In this document: piece by piece, positions 12,416 through 21,949 of the stretch
Numbering within the stretch: the stretch's first letter is position 1
Layout: every line of letters begins with the position of its first letter
NCBI GenBank assembly: GCA_019671135.1
Contig: JAHRHY010000009.1
Coordinates: 992,001-1,056,000, forward strand
DNA: 64,000 nt
Direction: 5' to 3'
Source of the DNA: Linnemannia hyalina
Taxonomy: Eukaryota > Mortierellomycota > Mortierellomycetes > Mortierellales > Mortierellaceae
The notes under the pieces: generated by a model
Told to the model about the DNA's origin: nothing
What the model saw: the letters and a program-made list of their open reading frames with translations, nothing else
Database searches by the model: none
Position numbers and translations under genes: made by a program

Positions 12416-14863
12416 ATGAAGATCGCTACCATCTCTGCCTTGCTGGCCTTGTCGGCCGTTGCCCAGGCTGCCCTTGTAAAATTCAGCGTCATTGCCCCTG
12501 ACGCAGCCACTGTCGAGGTTCAAATTGGCGGAAAGAACACTGCTTTAACGAAATCCGACCCCAATATTCCACTCTACACCGGTCAGGCAGAGACCGGTGC
12601 CGAGACAAAGTACAAGTACGTCGCTGCTGGTCGCGCAGAGGCCTTTGACCGTACCGTCCCTACCACTGGCGCAACATACAACGAGTTCTTGGATCGTCCC
12701 ATCACATATGCCAACATTCCCGAGCTCCCATGGCCCATTGAGAAGGATGTAAGTTATTATTTTCTTCAATTTATTATGTGCAAGGACCCACCTCACACGA
12801 CTTTTTTTGTTCCTGCAGTCGTGTGTCGTATGTCGTGTGCCCCAACCAACCATCCACCCTCTCGACATTCATACACGAAAAAAAAAACCAGCGGGATCAG
12901 AAATGATAATGATAACATTACGGGGAGAGAGGAGAGAATGCGGGGCATGAAAATTCCAGGGACCATTCATCGCCTTCACATTTAATCAGTTTCTGAGACT
13001 GATTGACAGTAACCGAACTGACACACCAAACAATCTCACTCGCTTGAAACGAATAGCCTCAATGGACCCGCGCAGCTCCCAAGCAGGCCATCTTTGACGT
13101 CAACTACATCCCCACCATCTTCGCCAACGGACCCGCGGCTGACCTCGACTCCCTCATCGCCACCCCTACCTCGACAAAGATCCCCTGCACCATCACCATC
13201 GTCCTCGCCAACGAGGTCAAGGTTTTGAGCGTAAGTTTACATCAACATCAAAGTGGCTGGCAGCATGTTGCTTCTCCTGTCCTTGCCTTTGTTTACATTG
13301 CCTTGCTTTTGGCCCCATGCGATCCTGTCCGTATAACAAGTGACCCCTGAAATACTAACAACACACACTCGTTTCTATTTTGACCTTGCCTCCCTCTTTC
13401 ATCTCCTTCCTCATCTCTTTCTCTTACTCTCTCTCACCCCCTTCCTTTTTTACGTATAATTTTCACTCTCCTCTTTGTCTCCCTTACCCCTCTTGCATCT
13501 GTATCTTTTCTCCCTCTCTCCCTCTCCTTCTACACCCTCTTTGTTTTGTCCCTCTCTTGAATTATATTGTTTTTACCTATATTAGAATGTCAACTTCGGT
13601 ATTCACGGCGCAGGCAAGAAGAAGAACAACTCCAAGCAGAGCTGGAACTTCCGTCTCGCTGCTGGTGAGACCTTTCAGGCCCGTAACTTCTTCAAGCTTC
13701 GTCATCAGGAGGAGGACCCCACCCAGATCCGTGAGAAGCTCTATGCCGATATCGGTCGCGCCATGGGATCCTACACCAACGAGGCCAACATGGCCCGTCT
13801 CTTCATCAACGGCCAGGGCTTTGGAACCTTCAACCTCTTGGACGATACCACGGAATACTCCTATGTCGACGCCATGTTCTACGGTGGTAAGCCCCCAGCT
13901 CAGCACGGTGCCCTCTTCGACGGAGCCTCTGGAGCCTCCTTTGCCTACTCACCCACTGGCAGCGAGTACTACTCATGGATCGTCGCCTCCGTCAACCCCA
14001 TCGGTACACCAACCGATGTTGGACCTCTCTGCGAGCTCTGGAGCAAGACCGTCAAGACCGACGATGCCGCCGTCGCCAAGGTTGACGAGATGTTGGATTT
14101 GGATCAGCACATCCGCCTCATGGTCCTCGAGTACCTCACCGGTAACTGGGACGGCTACTGGGAGCAGCAGACCAACGACGGTCTTTACCGCGACCCTTCC
14201 CAGAACAACAAATGGTTCTACTTGGCCCAGGACTTTGATGCCACTTTCGGTGTCAACATCCCCACTGCCGACCCGGCCTTCCCCCAGTGGTCCTACACCA
14301 AGTACCCCGCTGCTTTCCCCGGCGCAGTCATGATCAACGGTCTCCTGGAGAACCCCACCCGCAAGGCTGCCTTCGAGTCCTACCTTAAGAAGACTGTCGA
14401 GGTCCTCTTCAACAACGTTACCCTCACCAACCGCATCCTCAAGTACCACGAGTTCATCCTCCCCGACCTTGCCTGGGACCGCAACATTACCCAGCGCTCG
14501 CCCGGTATCGACTATGGCTGGACCTTCCCCCAGGTCACCCAGAATTTGTGGGAGGGTGTCCAGTCGCCCCTCGCCACTGGCGGTGGAGCAACCATTGGTT
14601 TGATCGAGTGGATCGTCACGAAGTCTAACGCCGTTGCCAAGGAGTTCTCGATCACCGTCAGCCCCACCCCCGTTGGTCCCCCTACCACCGGAACCAGCCC
14701 CTCTACCGGCAGCGGTGGCAGCACTAGCCCCACCAACCCCAGCACTGGCAAGCCTTCCGGCGGAAGCGCTAGCAACGAGAGCAGCGCTGCCGGCCATATC
14801 CTCCCCCAGGTCTTTGCCACCCTTGCCTTGGTCGGTGGTTCGGCCCTTGCTCTCATGGCATAG
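12416..14863 (+). CDS. CotH-family spore-coat/surface protein, probably GPI-anchored
   Basis: Exons 12416-12748, 13057-13230 and 13586-14863 give about 594 residues. Order: signal peptide (MKIATISALLALSAVAQA), N-terminal beta-rich part, CotH kinase-like core, then a Ser/Thr/Gly/Pro-rich stalk and a hydrophobic C-terminus (LPQVFATLALVGGSALALMA) after small residues, which is typical of a GPI signal. Core hallmarks are GKKKNNSKQSWNFRL, FFKLRH, the tract QQTNDGLYRDPSQNN and FYLAQDFDATFG, where the DFD-type acidic residues match the metal/ATP site of the atypical CotH kinase fold. The QTNDG tract corresponds to the 'CotH motif' described for Mucorales surface proteins. It probably acts at the cell or spore surface; the ligand cannot be read from the sequence. 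It has its own TATA box and no functionally linked neighbour. Confidence 0.9.
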
Positions 14864-14899
14864 ATGTGTTGATGGAATGAAGACTTTTTAAAAACATAG

Positions 14900-15384
14900 C
14901 ATTAGCAAAATATCCCAATAATCTAGTAAAATATGTCTTTTATGCGTACTCTTACATCTCTGGAATGTACTCTTTTTTCTTGGTGGTTGGCATGCATGAG
15001 TGTGGGGGTTTCAGTTGTGGAAACTAGTTCATAAGAAGCATAACGCGTTTAGTTGTCGGTTCAGCAATTTTATCCTTCGAGAACTATTCACTCCATGAGG
15101 CGAAATTAGAAGACTGGATATTGTGCCTCAGTTACTTTTCGTACTGCCTTTTCCCATCCTTTTGCTCTGCAATGCTGCAAAAATGCAGTCGACGTAAAGT
15201 TATTTCAACCCTTGGATAAGACGAGAGAGAGATATATATATATATATATATGGATGGTCCTCATCTCGACTTTTGAGAGTCCTTCTTCCTCGTCATCACT
15301 CATTCCTCATTCCTCCTCTCACAGTCTAAACACGCCCTTCAATTTTTTTTTCCTAGCGTTGGTTTTAAAGGAAGTGACTTGCCG
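14900..15384. other. Intergenic region with a TA microsatellite
   Basis: This is 3' flank of the CotH gene, with a (TA)n run at about 15233-15250 and a pyrimidine-rich tract before the FAD-enzyme fragment. No gene is seen. Confidence 0.4.
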
Positions 15385-15541
15385 CTACTGGTAACCGATG
15401 AACCTCCTCGCGTTCACGTTGCCGGAGCTGGTCTTGCTGGACTCTTCCTAAGGATTTTGCTTGAGGAGGCTGGTATCCCTTGTGAGATGTTTGAACGGTC
15501 TGCTGAGTGCTGACAGTGCTGAGATCAAGCCTGCTTTGTAA
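15385..15541 (+). pseudogene. FAD-dependent monooxygenase, broken 5' fragment
   Basis: One frame reads EPPRVHVAGAGLAGLFLRIL followed by LEEAGIPCEMFERSAE. This is the classic first beta-alpha-beta of an FAD-binding aromatic-ring monooxygenase: GxGxxG dinucleotide site and an acidic residue at the end of the second strand. After SAE a stop and a frame change appear, then SAEIKPAL, and then an inverted-repeat element begins. A possible continuation (SSRSELTKLGARL) is found on the far side of the insertion at about 18909. Only the N-terminal tenth of such an enzyme is recognisable, so the gene is dead. Confidence 0.6.
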
Positions 15542-15549
15542 GATAGTTC
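15542..15549 (+). repeat. Left candidate target duplication of the foldback element
   Basis: GATAGTTC directly precedes the left arm; GGTAGTTC directly follows the right arm at 18907-18914 (7 of 8 bases equal). An 8-bp duplication fits hAT-type insertion; a 6-bp duplication (TAGTTC) is the safer reading. Confidence 0.4.
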
Positions 15550-15690
15550 TGCCGATTTTTTTTTATCCGGACAACTCCCCATATGAAGCGTCCGAATTGA
15601 TTTTGTATTCAATGAAAAAGAATACGTAGAAAAATTATCAGTCACAATCAGTCACATGATCGACCGTTGCACTCCTTCGTCCTTGGTTTG
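15550..15690 (+). repeat. Left arm of foldback/MITE-like inverted repeat
   Basis: Starting GCCGATTTTTTTT at 15551, about 120 bases are the near-exact reverse complement of 18770-18906. Shared landmarks are CCGGACAACTCCCCATATGA, TTGTATTCAATGAAAAAGA and CAGTCACATGATCGACCGTT. Similarity fades after about 15675, where the loop begins. No transposase is seen, so if mobile it is non-autonomous. Confidence 0.75.
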
Positions 15691-15708
15691 GTGGGTTTTC
15701 TCATTTCT
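15691..15708 (+). repeat. Left 18-bp target-site duplication of the LINE
   Basis: GTGGGTTTTCTCATTTCT is repeated exactly, in direct orientation, at 18735-18752. It sits immediately outside the poly(T) that marks the LINE 3' end on this strand. A perfect 18-bp copy is the signature of target-primed reverse transcription and implies a fairly recent insertion. Confidence 0.85.
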
Positions 15709-18700
15709 TTTTTTTTTTGTTTTTAAGAAATTTATTGTGTCGTGGGTGTGCGTGCAGTAAACTAACTCCCTTTCACCGGGCAGTCCTCACCGTTCAAAAG
15801 GATATAAAAATTAAATGCCAAAGAGGCATGAAAGTTACATCTAAACTGGGAAAAAATAAGTGTGCCGAAAACCGAAGGATAAAACATGATAGATAAATTA
15901 CAAAGATGGATAGAGTACAAGAAGGTTAGGTAGGGTGGTTGGTGTCGGCAGGGGGCGGCCCGACGGGGGGTGGTGGTTGTTGTTTCTCGTTCTGACGTTT
16001 TTTCTCCGCCAGCTGGGCTCGAGCCTGGGTGACGGCCAGGTCCACAGCCGCCAGGACGATCCGAGGTTCGAAGGCCTGGCCTTCGAGAACGAAAGCAAAG
16101 TGGTATCTCCAGACGGTGGCCAGGATGGCGCCGAGTAGGAGAAAAAGAGGGAAACCGTCGCGGGGTTCAATGCACTCTGGGCTGTGGAAAAAGAGGCTGC
16201 AGACGAAGTCAGCTGTCCATGTTCTTTCCTCCACATATCTCGAGAGTGCTCCCTCCCAGATCTCCAGCTTCTTGGGACAGCTGAAGAGGAGGTGCCGACT
16301 CGTCTCCATGTGCACTTGACAGATGCGACAAATAGGGCTCTCGACCATGTCGGGGAGGATAGAGTTGAGGAAACTACCAGACGGGAGCTTATTGATCAGC
16401 AGGCGCCACCAGACATTGCGTGCGTTGTGAGAGAGCTTGTTCTTCCAGAACTCCTTCCAAAAGGCAGGCGTCAGCGGTGGGTGAGGTGCGATCATTGGTG
16501 GGTGATGGGGTAGTGGTGTCGGGGGCTGGTAGACCTTGGAGAACATTGCTCGTCGAAAAGTCCTTGTACTGGCCAGTCCAAGGGTACCGTTCTCCGATTG
16601 GGTGATGGTGATCTCATTAAGGCGCTCTGCAAGATCATCCTGTAGTGATAGCGGACCCGGTGTGTCCAGTGCGCGTTGCAGAGTGGGGTGAGCCTTGAAA
16701 CGGTCCTGGGCATGGTTGTCCTCCAGACCTGGATGTGATCGGTGGCCTGTGGTGCGTTCAGCACGGGGGATGAAGGCCAGGGTACCTTCTGTCCTTGCTT
16801 CGTTGGTCCAGACAGGTCTGAACACACGATCCATGCGCCAGTTGGGTGGATGTGGCCGAGGGACATTGTCTGCCTTGAGCCAGAGGGGGAGTAGGGTAGC
16901 CATCATGGTGCCGACCGGTAGGGTCTCGGCCGACTCTTGATCCCATGCGAGCCTTGGAATCAGCTGGATCGCCTGTATTAGACCCTTGAGAACTGTATGC
17001 GGTCGAAAGTGCTTGAACCTTGGCGTGAGAAAGAAATCTGGGCTGGCAAAGCAAGCCAGAGGGTGCTCTGACTCTGAGGCAGAGCAAAGGAGATCCTTGA
17101 GGACGGGGACCATGAACGACCGTGTGTCGGAGCAATTTTTTTGCACCACCCGGAGTTGAAACGCAACACTCTGAGAGGCAATGTCGACGAGACCAAGACC
17201 ACCTTGAGACCGACGGAGGCAGAGGTGGTTCCAGGAAGGGGCGGGAAAAAAAGAGACTGTGAACTTGCGGATCGTGCTCTGGACTTTCTTTATCCACTGG
17301 CGTGTCGGAGGCTGGACAGCAATGACATGCCAGAGGCGAGAAAGTAGAAGTGAGTTGGCGATGGTGCTTCGACCTAGAACCGAGAGCTGACGACCTTGGT
17401 GTAGGTTGATATGGTGTTCGATTTTTTTGTGGATGTTGTTGAAAAATGTGTCCCGTTGTGCTGTGTTGAGGGCGAGGGGGTAGCCTAAGTAGGTCAGAGC
17501 GTTGTCCACACGAGTGGAATGGATGACGACGTGATCCCGCTGAAGAGCCTGTGAAAGTTCGCCGACCGTCCTGTACAAGGGAAATGCGACCGTCTTCTTC
17601 AAGTTGAGCTTAGCATTCGAGGCACGCCCAAAAATGTCCATGATCTCCTTCAGACAGCGCCACTCCTCCGCCGACTTGATGAAGGTGGTAAGGTTGTCAG
17701 CGTAAGCCATCAGCTTCAAGAGGGTCGCTGTTGGGCTGTTGTTGAGTCGATAACCAGATATTCCAGGGCACTGTAGGATGGTGTGAAGAAGGGGCTCGAA
17801 CGCGATGTTGTAGAGTAGTGGTGATAGTGGGTCGCCCTGTCGTAATCCGCGGCATTGCTGAAACGGTGCTGCAAGGTACCCATTAATGTTGAGGTGGATC
17901 TCTGTATCGAAAAAGAGGGTGGAGATGGAAGTGATCAGCTGCTCTGGGAATTTCATGTGCCTCATGACCGCGCGCAGATAGTCCGGGTGAACGCGGTCAT
18001 AGGCCTTCTCCTGGTCAAAGAGTATCCCTACACCGCCGATCTTGTGTCTCTCACAGTGCTCCCGAAATGCAGCCATAACAAGGCCATTGTCGGCGATGTG
18101 ACGACCAGGAACAAATCCTGTTTGGAGACGGGTGATGAGATGGTCCATGGGCTGACGAAGGCGGATGGTGAGAATCTTGGTAAAGAGTTTGGCGTCGGTA
18201 TTGATTAGAGACAGAGGTCGCCAGTTCCCGAGGTCTGTAGCATCACCCTTTTTGAATAGGAGAATCATGCAGGTTTGCTGACAGGATGCGGGCATCGTGG
18301 CGGTCAGTAGAGCCTGCATCATAACTCGGGAGAGGAGCGAAGCGACTTCCTCAATTGACAGCAGAAAGGTGTAGAGCTCGAACGGAAATCCGTCAAGACC
18401 AGGGGCCTTCCCGCGGGCGCTGTCTGATAGGGCATCCAGTATCTCAGAGGGGTCGATGGGGCGCATAAGTCTGACCTGGTCCTCTACCGATAGAACTGCC
18501 TGATCTGGTAGCTTGGAGGGGAGGAGGTCGACGGCGTTGGCGTCAATGGGGTCGGGTGTGTAGAGTCGTTGGTAGAAGGCGCGGCCTACATCGCATAGGT
18601 CTCTCGGGGCCGAGACGGTCTCCTCCAATCCTGATGGCCGTAGAGCTGTGATGGTGCGTTTGGCCGCTCTGGAGTTAAGCACTCGAAAGAAGTACTTGGT

Positions 18701-18734
18701 GCAACGCTCGCCAAACTCCCGCCATTTCAGCTGA
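15709..18734 (-). mobile_element. 5'-truncated LINE (non-LTR retrotransposon)
   Basis: The element lies on the minus strand. Its poly(A) tail appears as a T run from 15709, followed by about 200 bases of 3' UTR, the reverse-transcriptase frame and an abrupt 5' end at 18734. Flanking 18-bp direct repeats (15691-15708 and 18735-18752) are exact. No apurinic-type endonuclease domain or ORF1 is present upstream of the RT, so it is a 5'-truncated, non-autonomous copy of about 3.0 kb. It inserted into the loop of a foldback element. Confidence 0.9.
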
Positions 18735-18769
18735 GTGGGTTTTCTCATTTCTGCGGACAACGAGCGCAA
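15926..18769 (-). CDS. LINE reverse transcriptase with C-terminal zf-RVT domain (truncated)
   Basis: An uninterrupted frame of 947 residues. The first dozen residues (MRSLSAEMRKPT) come from the foldback element and the target duplication; true LINE protein begins at about QLKWREFGERCTKYFF. RT blocks in order: GKAPGLDGFPFELY (120-133), NWRPLSLINTDAK (182-194), TGFVPGRHIADN (217-228), FDQEKAYDRV (251-260), GLRQGDPLSPLLYN (308-321) and AYADN (355-359). The usual YADD catalytic pair reads YADN, which would be expected to cripple polymerisation. The C-terminus holds a zf-RVT-like region (VWWRLLINKLPSGSFLN, CRICQVHMETSRHLLFSC). The endonuclease is missing and no RNase H was recognised. Whether this frame is expressed is unknown; it has no promoter of its own. 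Confidence 0.9.
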   Translation of the reverse strand: MRSLSAEMRKPTQLKWREFGERCTKYFFRVLNSRAAKRTITALRPSGLEETVSAPRDLCDVGRAFYQRLYTPDPIDANAVDLLPSKLPDQAVLSVEDQVRLMRPIDPSEILDALSDSARGKAPGLDGFPFELYTFLLSIEEVASLLSRVMMQALLTATMPASCQQTCMILLFKKGDATDLGNWRPLSLINTDAKLFTKILTIRLRQPMDHLITRLQTGFVPGRHIADNGLVMAAFREHCERHKIGGVGILFDQEKAYDRVHPDYLRAVMRHMKFPEQLITSISTLFFDTEIHLNINGYLAAPFQQCRGLRQGDPLSPLLYNIAFEPLLHTILQCPGISGYRLNNSPTATLLKLMAYADNLTTFIKSAEEWRCLKEIMDIFGRASNAKLNLKKTVAFPLYRTVGELSQALQRDHVVIHSTRVDNALTYLGYPLALNTAQRDTFFNNIHKKIEHHINLHQGRQLSVLGRSTIANSLLLSRLWHVIAVQPPTRQWIKKVQSTIRKFTVSFFPAPSWNHLCLRRSQGGLGLVDIASQSVAFQLRVVQKNCSDTRSFMVPVLKDLLCSASESEHPLACFASPDFFLTPRFKHFRPHTVLKGLIQAIQLIPRLAWDQESAETLPVGTMMATLLPLWLKADNVPRPHPPNWRMDRVFRPVWTNEARTEGTLAFIPRAERTTGHRSHPGLEDNHAQDRFKAHPTLQRALDTPGPLSLQDDLAERLNEITITQSENGTLGLASTRTFRRAMFSKVYQPPTPLPHHPPMIAPHPPLTPAFWKEFWKNKLSHNARNVWWRLLINKLPSGSFLNSILPDMVESPICRICQVHMETSRHLLFSCPKKLEIWEGALSRYVEERTWTADFVCSLFFHSPECIEPRDGFPLFLLLGAILATVWRYHFAFVLEGQAFEPRIVLAAVDLAVTQARAQLAEKKRQNEKQQPPPPVGPPPADTNHPT
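18735..18752 (+). repeat. Right 18-bp target-site duplication of the LINE
   Basis: Exact copy of 15691-15708. It is read through by the LINE frame, so the annotated start of that frame lies in host sequence. Confidence 0.85.
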
Positions 18770-18906
18770 CGGTCGATCATGTGACTGATTGTGACTGATA
18801 ATTTTTCTACGTATTCTTTTTCATTGAATACAAAATCAATTCAAAAGTAATTAAACTGTTATTCGGACGCTTCATATGGGGAGTTGTCCGGGTAAAAAAA
18901 ATCGGC
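18753..18906 (-). repeat. Right arm of foldback/MITE-like inverted repeat
   Basis: Reverse complement of the left arm at 15551-15670, ending AAATCGGC. It carries a 22-base segment (about 18844-18865, AAAAGTAATTAAACTGTTAT plus TC) absent from the left arm; the matching ATTC on both sides of the gap suggests a small insertion in this arm or a deletion in the other. Confidence 0.75.
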
Positions 18907-19650
18907 GGTAGTTCACGTTCAGAGCTAACGAAACTTGGCGCACGACTCTAGAACATGCACGAACGCATTTTGAGACACGTACTTTTTAACTGGGCGCCAA
19001 AGTCCATGCAACACGCTCAGATCATCAAGGGATTCGGCTTTCAGACCCCAAGCCAACTTTTTGCCTCAGGCGCCTAAACGCGGGACTGTAGATGTTGTTT
19101 CCCAGCCACCTTCGAAGCGTTTGTCGAAAGAGAAGGAGGAGGGTGTGCAGGGAACAGTTGCTGTTTAGGTCGATGATGATACAACCAGTCTGTCATGCAA
19201 CAAGATCTCCTCATAGTTGGGAAAGATCTCAGACAGAAAAATGGGAGAGCCCAACAACCTTATATTCTTTGTTCACTTGTTTTTGTTGGTACTTGTATCT
19301 CAGGTTCATCAACGACTACGTTCAGAAAGGGAACAAACATTGTGAAGGGATGAGCTGAAGACTAAACTCAAAAACGGTGGACGACTTATTTTTGAATTTG
19401 AAAAAGAAGACATTGGTGAAGTTGGCCAGAGAGTGGGGAAATAGGGAATAAAACAAGGACGCAGAAAATGAAAAGAAGGGGAACAAACAACAAATGGCAT
19501 TCAGCGTTTCCGCTGCCATACTCCTGAAAGTGTCATGTCGCCTGCACATGAAAAGAGTTTGATCCATCCATCACTCTCAAACCGATCAACTACGACGGTC
19601 GCTTGACAATCATCAAAACGAGACTGGAATTAAATAATAACAGTGTGGTT
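18907..19650 (+). pseudogene. Decayed coding-like sequence right of the insertion
   Basis: In the first 45 bases one frame reads SSRSELTKLGARL, which may continue the FAD-monooxygenase fragment. Further right, pieces such as SKRLSKEKEEGVQGTVAV and DELKTKLKNGGRLIFEFE look protein-like but are separated by stops and frame changes. I cannot identify them. They may be the rest of the same enzyme gene, another relic, or chance. Confidence 0.3.
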
Positions 19651-19653
19651 TAT

Positions 19654-21897
19654 TTAGCTGAAGGGATGAGATTGTGTGGCAACGCATTTGAATTCGATCC
19701 GGGGTCGAATGGTCCGAACCCACTTCATAATTGTGTCGTTATCGTCCAACTGATGATATGGATAATTCCGAAATTCCAGGTACTCGAGATCTGGCCAGCA
19801 TTGCCACCGCTGTTTGGCCCGATTCAGGAACATGGCGCCAATATCCTGGAGATGGCCCAGACCTCTCATGTCCGCTCCTGACATCATATAGTCTGAACTG
19901 TCGTCGCCGTCCTCCACGGCAGGAGAGGGTGTCGAACTCGTAGTCGTGGAAGACTTCTTTGTCTTCTTGAATAATGTGGACTGGTCAACCTCTGTGTCTG
20001 AATCTGTCTCTGTATCGCTCCCCTTTCTCTTTTGCTCCCGATACCGATGATTGCGTGACAGGGCTTCCTTGATTGTCGGGTTCAGATTCTTCTGACGACC
20101 CTTCAATGGCTGGTCCTGAGAGAGTAACGTCGACTGGAAGGGCGTCCGCGAGTAAATGATATGGTCCTCGACAGTGACAAACCGCTCCAACAATTTCTTC
20201 TTCTCAACCTTCCGTGCAGGGTCCAGATCTAGAGCCAGCCAGTCCAAGTCGTCTTTCTTCAGATCCTCCCTGCTCTCTGTGATCACCACCGCTCGCCTCA
20301 ACCCCTGCAGCCTCGACAACAATGAGACTCCGCCTTCCAGGCTCAACAATAGACCTGTGCTCGAGATCAACAAATCCTGGAGTCGAGGACAGGTCTTGCT
20401 GATGTATCCATAAATCATCCTCGAGCCCTCATGACTTTCGAAACTCATGTCCCCACTGCGTCCTGCTCCAAAACTCAAGTGAAGCGTCTTAAGGTTGCTT
20501 GTCGTCCACACTCGGGTTTGCAGCTGCTCCTCGTGCTGGCCTCCAGAAGAATAAGGTGATGATAACGACGACTTATCGTCATCCCTCCTGCGACAATACC
20601 GCCCATCATTGTTTAAAACACCCTCGACATCCAACCAAGCAATCGACACCTGTATCCCAGACGCCCGCAGGTGCTGCAGATGAAACGCCCCGCAAAGGTA
20701 CTGGTGCAACGCCTTCCCGACAATCTCCTGGTTTAAATGTCCGGTAATCTCAAGACTCGTCATCCGGTCGGCAAACGTACAAGTCCTGAATGCCTCTAGT
20801 GTCTGAGACGAGATGTCAAAGCTGGGCGTGACCCAGTGTGTGAGTGCGGGGAACTTTTGCAAGACCTGGACCAGCTCTGCGCTCTTTATCTTGGAGGGCT
20901 TAGTCATCGAAATAGAGAGTCGGGTGATCTGAGGGCTGACGGTCGCTATCCTCTCGATGCCTGCCATGTTTGACCAAGAGACAAGATCCTGCTTCCTGAG
21001 CGGCGCCGATGGTGGTGACGGCGAGGGTGATGCGGAGTGTTGGATATACGTCTGGGGTACAGTGGTAGATGTCGTCGTTGGCGATGCTTCGCTTTTGAGC
21101 CTCTTCAGCGCCAGATCCGTCAGAGCCGGAGCAACACGCAAAAGTCGCAACAAGCACTCAGTCTCGACCCCGATTCCTTCCAACGACAACGAACGAAGCG
21201 GTATGCGATCCGGTAATGAAGGCGGTGGTGGATGATCCGAATCACTCGTGTCCACAAGTCGATAGTACGAAGGGGTGGCCTGGCTGATCTCAACGTGGAA
21301 GAGTCTGGGACAAAGAAGCAGGATCCTGTCCAGAGGAAAGAACGCAGCAAAGTGCATCTGTTTGAGCTGAAGGTTGGTCAACTGGAATCCGGTGATGGTG
21401 AGTAGAGGCAGGATGTCGGTCTGGTAATCCATGTAATAGAGGATCTGAAGGTCAGTGACCCGTAACTCGTTCTGTTGCGCAAGATGCTCGAGCTGCTTCA
21501 TGAACGCCTGGTGGTGAAGAGGTCCAAGTCGAGGGGGTCCCAATCTGCCCCAGTACAGGTCGGTGACAGGAGGTTTGACGACTAGAACACGCGCGCCTCG
21601 GATATTGTCGATCGCCTTTAGGTCAAACTTGTCCCTGTCCTTGTTGAGCGGGTCCAGTTGGGCTTGGTTGGCTGGGTCGAGGATAATCGTTGCAGGTCGG
21701 ACCAAGAGAGGGAGAGCGACTTTGTGCCATAGACGACAGACGAGGGAGGCTGTGAGACAGAGGGACCGTTGGTTCAGGAACGAGAGGATGTGCTCGACCA
21801 GCTCTGGGACTTGGGTGACCTTGGCATAGTTGTGGTCAAAGATCTTGGGAGTCCGCTCCTTTTTCTTCTTCTTTGCCTTTTGCGCCGGCTGTGACAT
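19654..21897 (-). CDS. F-box protein with LRR-like C-terminus
   Basis: A single exon of 747 residues. A lysine-rich start (KAKKKKKERTPK) could act as a nuclear signal. An F-box follows at about residues 28-72 (VPELVEHILSFLNQRSLCLT, then SLVCRLWHKVALPLL). The rest is leucine-rich with periodic LxxL patterns interrupted by acidic/serine low-complexity segments near 590-690. F-box proteins recruit substrates to SCF ubiquitin ligases through Skp1. The target is unknown, and the repeats are too irregular to name a subfamily. The ATG at 21897 is the first in frame and the protein ends near the 3' edge of the frame, so the model looks complete. Confidence 0.82.
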   Translation of the reverse strand: MSQPAQKAKKKKKERTPKIFDHNYAKVTQVPELVEHILSFLNQRSLCLTASLVCRLWHKVALPLLVRPATIILDPANQAQLDPLNKDRDKFDLKAIDNIRGARVLVVKPPVTDLYWGRLGPPRLGPLHHQAFMKQLEHLAQQNELRVTDLQILYYMDYQTDILPLLTITGFQLTNLQLKQMHFAAFFPLDRILLLCPRLFHVEISQATPSYYRLVDTSDSDHPPPPSLPDRIPLRSLSLEGIGVETECLLRLLRVAPALTDLALKRLKSEASPTTTSTTVPQTYIQHSASPSPSPPSAPLRKQDLVSWSNMAGIERIATVSPQITRLSISMTKPSKIKSAELVQVLQKFPALTHWVTPSFDISSQTLEAFRTCTFADRMTSLEITGHLNQEIVGKALHQYLCGAFHLQHLRASGIQVSIAWLDVEGVLNNDGRYCRRRDDDKSSLSSPYSSGGQHEEQLQTRVWTTSNLKTLHLSFGAGRSGDMSFESHEGSRMIYGYISKTCPRLQDLLISSTGLLLSLEGGVSLLSRLQGLRRAVVITESREDLKKDDLDWLALDLDPARKVEKKKLLERFVTVEDHIIYSRTPFQSTLLSQDQPLKGRQKNLNPTIKEALSRNHRYREQKRKGSDTETDSDTEVDQSTLFKKTKKSSTTTSSTPSPAVEDGDDSSDYMMSGADMRGLGHLQDIGAMFLNRAKQRWQCWPDLEYLEFRNYPYHQLDDNDTIMKWVRTIRPRIEFKCVATQSHPFS

Positions 21898-21949
21898 TGC
21901 TGATGTTGTTGATGATTAGGGAAGAAGGAAGAGGGGAAGAAGAAGAAAC

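Noticed and set aside
13973..14797. 274-codon minus-strand frame, Gly/Ala-rich
   Set aside because: Antisense shadow of the CotH gene's last exon, which has strong C-ending codon bias.
15926..18769. RNase H domain at the LINE C-terminus
   Set aside because: No DEDD-type pattern was found; the C-terminal cysteines fit the zf-RVT region instead.
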